Source of the DNA: Thysanoteuthis rhombus
Lineage: Eukaryota; Mollusca; Cephalopoda; Oegopsida; Thysanoteuthidae
Reading direction: 5' to 3'
Length of the DNA: 64,000 nt
Assembly (NCBI GenBank): GCA_963457665.1
Contig: OY735201.1
Coordinates: 30,301,841 to 30,365,840 of the forward strand
Made by a program: the position numbers and the translations under genes
In this document: positions 10,505-22,055 of the stretch, piece by piece
How positions within the stretch are numbered: position 1 is the stretch's first letter
Layout of the letters: each line of letters opens with the position of its first letter
Notes under the pieces: model-generated
Told to the model about the DNA's origin: nothing
The model's input: the letters and a program-made list of their open reading frames with translations, nothing else
Database searches by the model: none

Positions 10505-12390
10505 TGTATGTGCAGATATTTTTTATTTGAATGCACATACATCTCCAAAGTTAATTTCTTTCAGGCTGTTATGGTACATGAAGCTTTTTAATACTGTTCA
10601 TATTGTTAATTATTTAAAAAAAATCCAAACAGCAAATTATGAAGGACTTTATTCTACAAATTTTTTATTGCACTTGGACTTTTTATATGTAACCTTAGTT
10701 AAAAAAAACTTCAGGAGAATCCAATTAAAAGAAGAAAGAATATAATTTCAAAAAAAGAGAGAATATAATCAAAACAAACTTTCATAAAGTTGAGAAAAAA
10801 CATTCTAAAAAAATGAAACCCAAATATCAATATCTGATGTTATAAACAGAGTGGGATAAAATTAATTAGGTACAATATTTATCTGACTCCAGATATTACC
10901 TCATAACTTAATCTACTTATTTACATATAATGTTGACTTGTTACTTAGATATTATGAGAAACGAATTAATGTAGAAATATTATGGCCATCTTTATAAGAT
11001 GAGCGATATACTATATTAGTAGTAGTGCGCATGTTTACATATAAGTGAATGCTGATTAGTTAAGAGAGAGAGTGAGAGTCTTTATGAAAGCGAGGAATAT
11101 CCAGTGTTTCTTACTCTAAGCTTGGCAGCATAAAAGGTAGTAATGAAAGTATTAAAACAGTAAATGCAGTTTGCATATGCATCACAGAAGATGCAGATGT
11201 CAATGTGCATGCAAGAAAAACATCAGAATCAATGATTTGAATAAGAAAGTATGTATTCATTGAGATAAGCATATCAAATGCATGATACAATCATAGCTCT
11301 CAGAAGAGAATCTGCAAATATATCTTTACTTCAAAAAATATTTACGTGTGATTTAGTGGAGAAATATATATTTAGAAAAATTCTGTGATTTCCTTTGTGA
11401 ATAGTTACATTTCTCTCATCTACATGAGACATAACCAGTCAAGAGGCTTTTTGGTTATGCAAAAAATGTGAGCACATTGAAATGAATCGATGATGAAAAT
11501 TTTGAAAAAATACCTCCTGCTTCTATGATGAAAAAATACATTTAAAAAATTATTACTTTTTGTTCAAAATAACTTTACGAAAAATATCATTTGCTTGCAC
11601 ATGGATAGAAATTTTGAGTATGTTTATTTGCTTAGTTAGACTGGCACTGTAACATGGAATCCAATTAAATCATAGCCCTGAGTGAATCAGTTGAAGAGAA
11701 GCCCTCAAAGTCAAAATGTCCACAATGAAAAAGTCGGGGTTCTGGTCAAATTTATAATTTCATTGAAAATTGGATTATCCTATGAAACCTGCAAAAACTA
11801 CTACATCCAATGTCCTCCATTGTGAAAAGATATAATGCTATGCAAAATTTTAGCTTCTTACATATAAGATCATGGCCTACAACGTAGAACAGACAGATAA
11901 ATAGATTTTCATTTTATATTTGTATTTGAGCATTTTCAACAAGGGTACAGACACTTTCCTCTGATCCAAGGCAGAAGTGATGCTTCAATCCTGCAGTACT
12001 TACATACACTAAACTTTGATCCTAGGCAGAGTGCACAGATACTCTGATCTTAGGTAGAAGCATTGGTCAATACAAAAAAAATCCTGTCACTTTTCAAAGG
12101 TGCTGTTAGTCAGCAAAAAGATTGGGGAAAAATCATGAAAAAATACAATGCAAATCTACATTTTTTTCTTCCAGATAGAGAAAATGGACTTTGTTGGTTA
12201 ATGCAAAGGAAAACACTCGACTTCTAAATAATATTTTAATTAGTAGCGATTTTGAATGATTTGCAAAGCTTTATATTTTGACAATGCATTTTCTTCCATT
12301 ATTTAATTTTTCTATCTACTGAAAAACATATAATTGGTAAAATTATCTTGATTGATTCAGCCTGATTAATAGAACTTTTTGTTTTTGTCT
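10505..12390. other. AT-rich DNA without gene
   Basis: Short frames only. Around 11948-12065 there are three imperfect copies of a string like CTYTGATCCWAGGCAGAAG. No other structure is recognised. Confidence 0.5.
11948..12065 (+). repeat. Three imperfect short tandem units
   Basis: CTCTGATCCAAGGCAGAAGT, TTTGATCCTAGGCAGAGTGC and TCTGATCTTAGGTAGAAGCA occur in direct order at about 45-50 base spacing. Confidence 0.55.
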
Positions 12391-14050
12391 ATCATCATCA
12401 TCATCATAATCTTCAGTCTGTCATTGTCTGTTGTTGGACAGAGACCTTCCCTAAGATCCGCCACATCTCACTATCATGGGTGTCACGGAGCCAGTACTTT
12501 CTGAATTAGTTCCTCTCACTATCTCGTATTTTGCCGGCCTTGGTTGCGCGTGTAATCTATGGGGATCCACGTTGTGAGTAGTGATGTCATCAGTTGTCTG
12601 CCATTCTTGCAACATGGCCTACCCATTGCTATTTGAGTTTTCTATTGGATTCTATGATGTCTTGGACACCTGTTTTCTTCCTTATATACTGTGCTGTCTT
12701 GTGATCTCTCCATGTAAGGTTGAGCATGGTTCTCAGTCTACGGGTCTGTCTCTTGGCTAGGTTCCATGTTTCAGTTCCATAGGTGACTATCTGGAGGATG
12801 CTTTGGTTGTATACCCTACTTTTTAGGATTAATGGGATCTTTTTGTTTTTGAAGGTTGAGCTTGCTTTGCCCAAGGCATGTCATCCTAGAGTGAACTGAT
12901 ATCACCTTGTCTTACCCCATTTTGGAGCTGGAAAAGCTCAGAGTCTTCATGTAGCCTGATCAAGGATTTGCTATGACTGTATATATGTTGCAGAAGACTG
13001 ATGTATACAGGATCTACACTTTGTAGAGTGATGGCCATCAGGACCATGGGGATTTCCACAGATTCAAAAGCCTTTTTGAAGTCCATAAATGCTACGGCAA
13101 ATGGCATTTTGCATTCTGCTGCTTTTTCTTCCAGCTGATTTATTGAATGGAGATGGTTCATGGTGAAGTAGTTTCTTCTAAAGCCTGCTTGTTCCCGTGA
13201 TTGGTATTCATCTAGTGTTTCAGTGATCCAATTGGTGATGATTTTTGTGAAAAGTTTGTAGATGTAGTTGAGTAAGATTATTGGTCTGTAGTTGTTGAGG
13301 TCTTTCAGGTTTCCTTTTTTATATAAAACCATTATGATTGCCATGTTCCAGTCTTTCGGGACTTTACTTTGTTTCAGACTTAAGTTAAATAGAATAGCTA
13401 GTTTTTTAGTGACAATCTTACCAGCTTTATTGAGCAGATTGATGGTGATTTTATCTGGTCCAGGGGTTTCTCGTTTTTTTGTTTGTTTGTTTGGTGGCTT
13501 GTTTTACCTCATATGGGAAGTCCCTGAACTGATTGCTCACGTCTAACGTATCCAGCTCAATGTTTTGTAGTCAATGTCTTGAAGAGTAGAATAGGTGATT
13601 GCTGTCATGTACTTTCTTTTGTCTTCTCTAAGTTTATTTTTGATTGTTTTGTCCAATTCAATCTCCTCAATTTTTCCCTTCTTGTCGTCAGTGGCTTGAG
13701 ATTTCTGCACTTTTTAATGTTTCCTGGTTTCATCTGAGATCTTACTAGTGGTTTATATGCTCCTTGGTATAAATCAAGGCAGCTTCTATTAGAGATGTTA
13801 TTTTGTTCTGGTGTTTGTTGATGTTGGTATCAGTTTCTTCAGTAAAGATTTTATATCTATTTTTCTATTCTAGCTTGAAGGATTGGGTGGGGTCTTTTGG
13901 TACGTTTGGTGGTTGCGTATGCAAAAACTTGTGTGTATGTCTGTCTAGCCAAAAAAAAAAATCACAAGAGTCCTGATTTTTTGAATGGATATTGACAGTG
14001 TCGGAATCAAATAAGGGCTTTGTTTTTTTCAAAATTATAACCTTCAAGTT
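12391..14050 (-). mobile_element. RTE-like LINE, internally deleted copy
   Basis: Minus-strand LINE ending in a (GAT)n tail at 12391-12408. Reading downstream, the endonuclease-RT linker comes first (FKLE, YKIFTEETDTNI, then KLREDKRKYM). RT motifs follow in the open frame at 12886-13344: NNYRPIILLNYIYKLFTKII, REQAGFR, AFMDFKKAFESV and NGVRQGD. After GVRQGD the sequence jumps within about 15 bases to KASSTFKNKKIPLILK and TYGTETWNLAKRQTRRL (frame 12629-12874). The missing block normally carries the catalytic YADD motif. The copy is therefore dead, having lost roughly 130 residues from the RT core by family comparison. Related copies or fragments lie at 20.14, 22.06, 22.77, 55.53, 62.58 and 63.90 kb. 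Assignment to the RTE clade rests on the short tandem-repeat tail and RT motifs and is likely rather than proven. Confidence 0.85.
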
Positions 14051-14204
14051 TTTAGTGAGTTGTTCAATTTACAATGTATCATACTAAACTATACACTTAG
14101 TTTGTGTACGACATTTATGACATACTTACGATATAGAAAACATTCATAAGAGTTCTAAGATATGTGTGTTTGATGTATGTCAAATGGTATGTCTATGCAC
14201 TGCA
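14051..14204. other. Short spacer between two LINE relics
   Basis: Non-coding AT-rich sequence. Nothing recognised. Confidence 0.5.
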
Positions 14205-14812
14205 TTCCAGCCATACAGAGGGGGCCACTGTCAACTACTGGAGCTCTTCTAGACAATGACTATGTCTGCATTGGCATCCCTCTTTGTTTTTTTCTTCGCA
14301 TCGGCGAATCTCATCGTGGTCTCTACCCACTCTTATGTTGACTCAGCATGGGTCACCTTTTTTCCCAGGCTGCCCTCAATGATATTATAAAAAGGGGACT
14401 CGACAACACTGGAATTTCCACCTTGTTAGAGCCCATCGGCCTAGAACAGGGAAATGATGAATGCCAAGACGGAATAACTGTTTCCCCATTCGTAGCCAGC
14501 AAACAACTGATTCAGGATGAAATTTGCAGTGATTCTTTTGCAAAAGAACAACCTCATTTCGTTGGCCATTGAGCTAGGTATTGTTATCCGACAAACCAGG
14601 GATCGAGAGATGATCAGATATTATTCACTGACTGATAGTTACAACTTTGTACTGATTGCAGTTAAGACGTCTGGTTTAACTGAACCCAAATCATTGAAGC
14701 TTATCCAACGAATCAAGACCTCTTGGCCCGTCAAACAAGTGTCCATGGCTGTCATCCGTAGCAATAGGTTCACCCTAATGACATCAGGAATGGACAGAAC
14801 TGTTTATTAAAA
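14205..14812 (+). pseudogene. C-terminal fragment of a second, unrelated LINE ORF
   Basis: In one plus frame the region reads GALLDNDYVCIGIPL, then AALNDIIKRGL and LLEPIGLEQ, then DGITVSPF. After a frameshift near 14570 it continues LGIVIRQTRDREMIRYYSL and VKTSGLTEPKSL. This order (LLD; ALNDIIKRAL; LEP-GL-R-DGKRPDG-T; W/WD block; KYA-L; VAVETSG) is the C-terminal domain found after the RT in a widespread group of invertebrate LINE ORFs. A stop precedes the ATG at 14348, and the block usually reading LVWD is altered. The TAA near 14808 is probably the original ORF end. The RT itself is absent, so this is a 5'-truncated relic. Confidence 0.65.
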
Positions 14813-14854
14813 AAGGGAAAATGACATCATTGGAAATTGACATACTAGTTTATT

Positions 14855-15275
14855 GTATGAAAGAGAGAGAGAGAGAGGGGGGAATGGTTCGATGTATGAG
14901 ATAGAGAGAGAACATTACCTTGTATGAAAGCAAGATAGAGAACGTTTCCATGTACAATAACCATGAATGTTTCCATTTGAGAGAGACAGAGAGGAAAGTT
15001 TTCCATTCACAAAAGACAGAGAGAGAACGTTTCCATTTACATGAGAAAGAATGCTTCCATATTTGAGAGAGAGAAAATGTTTCCATGTACGAGGGAGAGA
15101 AAATGTTTCGTTTTATGAAATAGAGAGACCTTCCCCTGTACAAGAGAAAGTTTCCTCGTACAAGAGAGAGAAAAATTTCCCACGCGCAAGAGTGAGAGAG
15201 GACGTTTCCATGTACGAGTGAGAGAGAGAGAGAACGTTTCCATGTACGAGGAAGATAAGGGGGAGAACATTTCTA

Positions 15276-15317
<42 letters not shown>

Positions 15318-16855
15318 TTTCCATGAACGAGAGAAAAGACGTTTTCATGTATGGTAGACAGAGAGAGAAAGTTCCAATGTAAAAAAAAGATAGAGACCAT
15401 TTCCATGTACGAAAGAGATAGGGAGAGAGGATATTCCAATGTACGAAAAAGAGAGAGGGAATATGTTTCCATGTACGATAGAAAGAGAGAGAGAGAGAGA
15501 GAGAATGTTTCCATGTACGAGAGAGAGAACAATTCCATGTACAAAAGGTATAGAAAGAGAATGTTTCCATTGAGGGATAGAGAGAGAGCAGGAGAACGTT
15601 TCCATGTACGAGAGAGAGAGGGAACGTTTCTATGTGCGAGAGAGAGAGAGAGAGAGAAAGAGAGAACAGTCCCATGTACGAGTGAGAGATAGAGTGAACA
15701 TTTCTACGTACGAGAGAGAGAGAACGTCTCCATTCATGAAAGAGAGAACGTTTCCGGGTACGAGAGAGAGAGAGAGCCTTTCTATGTATGAGCAAGAGAG
15801 AACGGTCCCATGTACGAGTGAGAGATAGAGTGAATGTTTCCATGTACGAGAGCGGGAGAACCTTTCAAGGCACGAGAGACTATCTGAGAGAGAAATAAAA
15901 ACATTTCTGGGAGAGAGAGAGAAATATCCGGATAAGTGAGAGAGAAAAGGGAGAGAGCAAAGAATATGTGTGAGAGATGGAAAAGGTGAGAGGCAGAGAG
16001 AATGTTGCTATGCGGTGGACAGGGAGAGGAGACGTTGCTATGCACGGGAGAGCACGTTGCTATACACGAGAGACAGAGAGAAGGCACGTTGCTATGCACG
16101 GGAGACAGAGAGAAAGCACGTTGCTATGCACGGGAGACAGAGAGAAAACACGTTGCTATGCACGGGAGACAGACAGAGAGGGAGAGAAAGAGAGAGAGAG
16201 AGAGAGCACGTCACCATGCACCAGAGAGAGAGAGAGGGAGAGAGTACGTGGCCATGCACAGGAGAAAAAGAAAGGGAGAGCATGTTGCCGTGCACGAGAG
16301 AGAGGAGAGACAAGAGAGAGTATGCTGATGTACATGGGAGAGAATAGAGAGAGGGAGAGAGCACGTTGCCATGCACAGGAGAGACAGAGAGTGAGAGAGA
16401 ACGTACTAGACACGGGAGAGAGATTGATAGAGTGAGAGAACGTTGCTATGCACGAGAGAGAGAAAGTGTGAGAGAACGTTGTCATGCACGGGAGAGAGAA
16501 AGAGAGAGGGTTGCTAAGTGAGAGAGAAAACGTTGCTATGCACAGGCAAGATAGAATGTTGCTATGCACAGACGAGAGAGAGAAACGTTGCTTTGCACAG
16601 GAGAGAAAGAGAGAAGGGTTGCTATGCATAGGAGGGAGAGAGGGGGGTTGGTATGCGAGCGAGAGAGAGAGAGAGAAAGAAAGAGAACGTTGCTATGCAC
16701 AGAAGAGAGAGAGAGAGAGAACTTTACTATGCACAGACGAGAGAGAGAAACGTTACTTTGTATGCGAGAGAGAGGGAGAGAGAGAGAGAGAGAGAGAACG
16801 ATTCTATCCATGAGAGAGAAAGATGGAACGTTTCTATGAACGAGAGAGGTTTATA
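14855..16855 (+). repeat. Compound minisatellite: conserved 16-bp core with (GA)n spacers
   Basis: About 2 kb of alternating purine spacers (GA, GAGA, GAGG; 8 to about 40 bases) and a short mixed core. Two core types occur. Type A, ACGTTTCCATGTACGA, fills 14855-15890. Type B, ACGTTGCTATGCACGG, fills about 15998-16770. The last two cores (16797-16845) return to type A-like form (ACGATTCTATCCATGA, ACGTTTCTATGAACGA). Unit lengths are not multiples of three, so the Arg/Glu-rich and Ser/Leu-rich frames it opens on both strands keep shifting and are by-products, not genes. The plus strand is strongly purine-biased. Confidence 0.9.
15661..15833 (+). repeat. 135-bp internal duplication within the minisatellite
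   Basis: The string GTCCCATGTACGAGTGAGAG followed by ATAGAGTGAA occurs at about 15669 and again at about 15804. The surrounding bases are nearly identical for about 38 bases. This indicates recent unequal exchange inside the array. Confidence 0.7.
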
Positions 16856-17465
16856 TTGTATCCAGAAATTATTTTCATGTGAGAATTTTCTACGATTTTT
16901 CAAATCAGAATTCTTCTATGCGTTCATTACTCCTTTTGCTGGGTATTTATGTCATGTTAATACTACTGTATCCATAGAGTTTTGCTGAAAGATGTGTCAG
17001 AATTATTTCATCGAAACTTTTTGTCTCTCAGCTTTCTCCTAAGGCAATGCCAGGTACCTTTGTTAGTTTTTGATATTTCAAGATTGGTTAGGGAAAAGTC
17101 ATGTTCTGTTATTTCGCGCTGATCTACTAGAAGTATACAGGATAACCTTAGGTCTACACGCCATCGATCAAGACTCTAAGTACAGCATCGGCCCGGAAAG
17201 AATCATGCAACAACCATCCCTAAGCAGTGCAACCAAAGGTCACAGCAAGAAGCAAGAAATCCAAACAGACACCAGGATTAGAAAGCACTTCTCAGACAGA
17301 TCCGCTCTTACCTGAAACAAGCTATCAGAAACCACAGTCTCTTCTTCGAACAAACATATTCAAATCTAATCTCAGAAAAGATCTCGGGCACAGAATGTTC
17401 AACTATGAATTTTTGAACTAAATAATAAACCACGGCAGGACTCCATAGGCGGATCTTACTAACCA
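16856..17465. other. Spacer between minisatellite and Tc1 element
   Basis: Positions 17100-17330 are less AT-rich than the surroundings and carry two overlapping frames of 60-80 codons with polar composition. I recognise no protein in them. They could be decayed transposon sequence. Confidence 0.4.
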
Positions 17466-18687
17466 ACACCCTTGTGCAAATTAATTGAAACAAGTTGTGA
17501 AAACGTGAAAAAAAAATTTTTTTTCTAAATTTAACTTGTACTTACAATATGAAACATATCCAAATATGCATATTATTTACCTAATATTTTCTCGTTTTTA
17601 GGAACATTTGCTTGCAGTTTGGCACGTAATCCACTAGATTTTAAGTGTGATGATTCTCAGGTTTCTGTACTAGAGCCTGAATAAGCCTCTCTTTGGTATT
17701 CATCCTGTGAAGGCGACTTTTGCAAAGAGACCACAGATTCACAATTGGATTTAAATCTCGAGAGTTTCAGTGCCAATCCAGTACCTCTAAATGCTTCTCG
17801 TTTAGGGCTAGACCTTGCTGAAATATACCAAATACGTTAGGATAGGTATTTTCGAGTTCTGGAAAAGTACTTTCCTTACAAGAACACCGAGGTATTGTTG
17901 TGAGTGAAACATTCCCTCAACTAGATGCAAACTGTCGACGCCGTGATAGCTGAAGCTTCCTCCTAACATCATTTGTTGGCGTTTCATACTTTGGTTGGTG
18001 TGGACGTTCATCTTCCGGTGACCTCGAAACGTGCCGACTTCTCTAGTCTAGGACAGAGGAATTACTTTCGTCCCTGAAAACTCCTCTTCACCAATCTTCT
18101 TAGTCCAGTTTCTGTATTTAAGTTCCCATTTTACCGTTTTTCCATCATTGCCTTTGATGGGAGTCGTTTTTTCATTGGCAGTCTAGCTTTTCGGCCGACC
18201 GCTAGGAGTCGTCTGCGAAAAGTAGAAGGACTGACTTCTATTCCTTTCTCTTCCAAATCCCATTTTAATGAGTCAATTTTTTTTCTAAAGGTCTTCTCGA
18301 CTTTCACGAACTACTTATACATCGTGTCTCGTGGTATTTCTCTTCTGACCATATTTTCCTTCGCATTCAGGCGTAATAGACCCCATCTCCTTGTTGAATT
18401 TAATAACACGGCTAACTGTTGCAAGGCTGACACTTATACCCAGTATAGGTTTTTCCGGCGTGTTCGAGCAGGGTTACGATGTCACACGCACATTTATTCC
18501 ATCAGTTATCCTTCAGACAATGATGAAATTTTCTATTCGTGACGATGAAACCAATTAAAAAATAAAAAGACACAAAGAGGCGTATTGGCAACCTTTCGGC
18601 ATATAACCAAGAGCTAGAGTAAAAAAAAAAATTTTTTAAAAAAGAAGAAAAATCTCGGTTTGTCTCAATTAATTTGCAAAAGGGTGT
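17466..18687 (-). mobile_element. Tc1-like DNA transposon with both terminal repeats
   Basis: Terminal inverted repeats are visible. Left 17466-17492 starts ACACCCTTGTGCAAATTAAT; right 18661-18687 is its reverse complement at 25 of 27 positions. Both are followed inward by A/T homopolymer runs. The 1222-bp length suits an intact-length Tc1 element. The minus-strand interior reads like a Tc1 transposase: SLATVSRVIK (helix-turn-helix part), SPSTFRRRLLAVGRKA, YRNWTKKI, then SFSYHGVDSLHLVEG and YLGVL in the frame at 17808-18011. Near the end come a DLNPI-like block and NLVDYVPNCKQ. The usual FSDES catalytic block is degraded and there are several stops and frameshifts. Flanking TA dinucleotides are not clean. 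A fossil, but well delimited. Confidence 0.85.
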
Positions 18688-19654
18688 AATACTGTTTCAA
18701 ATTTGTATCTTTATCAGGCTCGAGATAAAAAAAAATTTCAAACTTGAGCACATTTAAGTACGAACAAAACAAAAATAAAAATTTCAATATTTCTAGGTTA
18801 TTTTTAAAATGTTTCCATTAATTTCTTTTCCGGTTTAATAAAGCATTAAAAGAACGAACAATAAATGATTTAAAAGAATGATTTGCATACCGAATATAAA
18901 TCCTATTCTTAAAGTAGTAAAAAAAAAAAAAATTAAAGTCTAACCACAAATTTTAATTTGACAGGTCATGATAACCTCTCTCCAGCCAGAACGTTATTTG
19001 GGATTATATAGTCTTTTTTTTTTTCTCTTTAATTGACTCGCTGGTGGAGAGCGGGGTCATGGAAAACTGAATAAGGATAACTAGTGGGACAATGCTTTCT
19101 ATGAAAATGCGTTAAAATAAAGATTCTTAAAATAAATGAATTAACATTATTTTGTACTGGTATTTTCTGTATTTGTTTTTAATCTGCAGTCACGTGATAT
19201 AACTACACAATCAGACGACGCGCGCCTGACCGAGGTTTCAAAATTGAAATAATGAGAAATTATAACACCCTGTGTCAAACAATCCACGACGGGGCCTGGA
19301 CAGGAGACAAAACCCACACACTTCAAGTGCAGAGTCGCTTCCCCCACCCCACCACTGTTTTCACCTGGTCTTATATTCTAAATATATTCTTTTGAAGCTT
19401 TTTTTTTTGTTTTCACGCATCCAAATCTTTTAGATTAAAAAATATATATATACCACATACCATTTATTCTTGTTTACTCCAGTTTTTACGACACCTGCTT
19501 TTATTTATCGAAACACTTATCTACTTTTTTTTTAAACGACTATTTCTTTTTCTAATTTCTTTTATACAATACTCAGTTTCATTCTTAGACGCACTTCACT
19601 TTTTTTCCCCATGACTTCAAAAATAGTAATACCATATAGTATTATTTTTTGGGG
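18688..19654. other. AT-rich DNA without gene
   Basis: Homopolymer A/T runs and short frames. A G+C-richer patch at 19190-19340 opens a 66-codon minus frame with cysteines (CVGFVSCPGP), but I recognise nothing. It could be an old tRNA-derived repeat. Confidence 0.45.
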
Positions 19655-20110
19655 TCAAAATTTACGTGTCAGGAGTTACAAATTCTTCTCGAGGAAAAAA
19701 AACTCCTTTTGAATGTAGCTTCTTTTATTCTGGAAATTTGTTAGTATTTAGAAAAAAAGTTTTTCAAGGTTTTACGAGTGGATTCTATTTACAATGTAAC
19801 TATTATGCTATAGTCGGCACTTACTCTCCACCATATTACTTGAGCTAGTAACAACCATTTCCGTATCACCATCAAGGCTTCTACCCACAGTATGTCGGCT
19901 GCTCTTTGAAATTCTTTCAAACAATCCAAATTTTCTACCAAAAAGACCAACAAGCTCTTATCGCGTTTTTTCATTCTATGTTTTTATTTATTTTCTCAAA
20001 AACGAAAAAATTACTGACATCACCCCTATTCTCGAGCCAATGCAGCGTATAGTAGTTAAGATTTAGGGTAAGGTTTAGTATTATCTTATTTCCCAACTAT
20101 CTATCAGTGT
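19655..20110 (+). repeat. Dispersed repeat family D, copy 1
   Basis: It starts TTTACGTGTCAGGAGTTACA and passes through GGAAATTTGTTAGTATTTAG and TTTTTCAAGGTTTTACGAG to TTTACAATGTAACTATTATG. The same order occurs at 24555-24705 (plus) and, inverted, at 30585-30720 and 40365-40445. Its right part (20055-20110) carries TTTAGGGTAAGGTTTAGTA and CCCAACTATCTATCAGTGTC. In other copies the equivalent string is ACACCGATAAATAATTGGG beside telomere-like TAACCC runs. No coding capacity is seen; a non-autonomous element is likely. Confidence 0.6.
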
Positions 20111-20141
20111 CAATTTGGTCTTCTTATTTTATCCCCTGTGT

Positions 20142-20626
20142 AAAAATAATAAGATCCCATTAATCCTAAAGAGAAGGGTGTATAACCAATGCATCCTCCC
20201 AATAGTCACTTATGAAGCTGAAACATGGAACTTAACCAAGAAACAGACCCGTAAGCTGGGAACCATGCAACGTGCACATGAAAGAATAATGCTGGGCCTC
20301 ACATGGAGAGACCACAAAACAGCACAGCACATCCGGGAAAAAACAAGAGTTAGAGACATCATAGAATCCATAAAAAATCTCAAATGGCGGTAGGCTGGCC
20401 ATGTTGCAAGAATGGCTGACAATCGATGGACATCACGACTCACAACATGGGTTCCCCGAGACCATATGCGCAACCGAGGCCGGCAAAATGTTAGATGGAG
20501 AGATGAGCTAGACAAGTTCAGGAAGTACTGGCTCCGTGACGCCCATGATAGAGAAGTGTGGCAAATCCTGGGGAAGGTCTAAGTTCAACGACGGACGCTA
20601 AAAGACTGATGATGATGATGATGATG
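20142..20626 (+). mobile_element. RTE-like LINE 3' fragment, 5'-truncated
   Basis: The plus strand reads NNKIPLILKRRVYNQCILP, TYEAETWNLTKKQTRKL, AHERIMLGLTWRDHKTAQHI, then RDIIESIKNLKWR. A TAG follows, and reading continues in frame with GHVARMADNRWTSRLTTW and RGRQNVRWRDELDKFRKYWL. The copy ends AAAAGACTGATGATGATG, the family's short (GAT)n tail. Compared with 12391-14050 only the C-terminal domain after the RT is present. Two in-frame stops in an otherwise intact frame suggest a fairly young copy. It has landed in the dispersed repeat to its left. Confidence 0.85.
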
Positions 20627-20650
20627 TACTTCCGGTAAAATAGCACGAAA

Positions 20651-20712
20651 GTTGTCGACAATCTGGATGTGGAAGAATTGTTCACTATGTCTACACCAAG
20701 ATTGTCGACAAC
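20651..20712. repeat. Hairpin with GTTGTCGACAA arms
   Basis: Arms at 20651-20666 (GTTGTCGACAATCTGG) and 20696-20712 are reverse complements apart from one missing base, with a loop of about 29 bases. Each arm also contains the 10-base palindrome TTGTCGACAA. It lies just downstream of the LINE tail. Confidence 0.7.
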
Positions 20713-22055
20713 CTTCATGCCTTAGCTGAAACTAAGAACTGAATCCAATTTTGTCAACAATCTTGTGTAAAAATATTGGAGATCATAGAATTTAAGAGAA
20801 TATTTTTCAACTCGTATATTTTGCATTGTTGAGACACTGGAAGTCGCAAAATCAATAAAATAGTCATTTTCAAATACTAATTATCTTTTTTTAATTCTTG
20901 TATTTTTATATTGTTAAAACACTTATCATTTTGAAATGTTTTCACAGTGGAAATTCAAATGTCAAATTTACGTAATTTTAATGTTGACAAATTGACAACT
21001 TTTCACGCTGTTAATTTTCTGTGCACCTCTGGTTCTATAAATTTTTCCCAGAGAAATATTATACCAATTTTTTTCGCCAATCTCAATGTTAAAACAAAGA
21101 TTCTAACGATAGAATAATATTTTGTTCATGTTTGGGGTTTTTGTTTTGTTTTTTTGTTTTGTTTTGTTTTTTATCTTGGGTGTCGAGTTCTCGGTATAAA
21201 ATTTTGTCTACATCAATAAACTTATAATTAAAGGAATGGACAACTGAAAAAAAAAAGCCGACGTACGCACCATTTTTAACATCAGGTGTATACAAGTGTG
21301 AAATTTTCATAAATAAAAAGTAATAATTCATGAGAGAAAAACAAATACTTCAGAAACTCACTTCCATACAACGGACTGAATGCAATAATAATGGCCCTGT
21401 TTGCCATTATAGTTACACTGTAAATAGAATTCTGACCGTAGTTTCTTGGGGACATTTAAGAAAGGCGAGTGAATTGGCTCTAAAGTGGTGATCGATTTAC
21501 AATGTACTTATTATGTAATACAGGATACTGACTCTCTCTCTGCGACACCTGATGTTCAATTTTGCAATATAAATATCTCCTAACCTGGATCCCAGCTTTC
21601 TGGCCGCTATTTTGAAGATACATACAAGTTCGGATACAATTTTTACGTGCTCAACAGAACATTGAGAATAGGCGGATGAGGTTAAAAACAAACAATGGCA
21701 GCAGTTTGGTACGTCTAGAGCTCTGTTCCATACATATATCTCGGAATTGCAATGGGGAAACTACCATCTCGCTAATTAAGTTTTTTTCTGTTCTCATATG
21801 TTCCCTAATTGACTAATGTAACCTTAACACTAACTTTAAACCCTAACCCTAAGCACTAACCTTGAGTTTCTTCAGTAAAAAGAAGCATCTGCTGGCGGTG
21901 AGAAAGTCAGGGTCCAGTTTGTGGAAACTGAACATCAGGCGTCGCAAAAATGGACTTGAAGTCAGGGTAACAAGGAACACAAAACAACGAACAGGATATG
22001 CAAGACGCGAACAATCAGTCCGAAGACTTTCCAGAAGTTACGCTATGGGAACTGA
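20713..22055. other. Gene-free DNA with repeat D traces
   Basis: An inverted trace of repeat D (CATTATAGTTACACTGTAAA) lies at 21401-21425, and a plus trace (TTTACAATGTACTTATTATG) at 21496-21516. Telomere-like text (AAACCCTAACCCTAAGCACT) lies at about 21838-21858. A T/G-rich run is at 21121-21175. No gene recognised. Confidence 0.5.

Noticed and set aside
12886..13344. 152-codon RT frame as a working gene
   Set aside because: It is the readable part of an internally deleted LINE without a catalytic YxDD.
14855..16855. Arg/Glu-rich and Ser/Leu-rich open frames, and a CRISPR-like look (short conserved repeat with variable spacers)
   Set aside because: Frames shift from unit to unit because unit length is not a multiple of three. 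Spacers are all (GA)n, not unique sequence, and the DNA is animal nuclear.
21835..21860. True interstitial telomere
   Set aside because: Only two or three irregular TAACCC-type units lie beside repeat D text. Similar runs sit inside other repeat copies.
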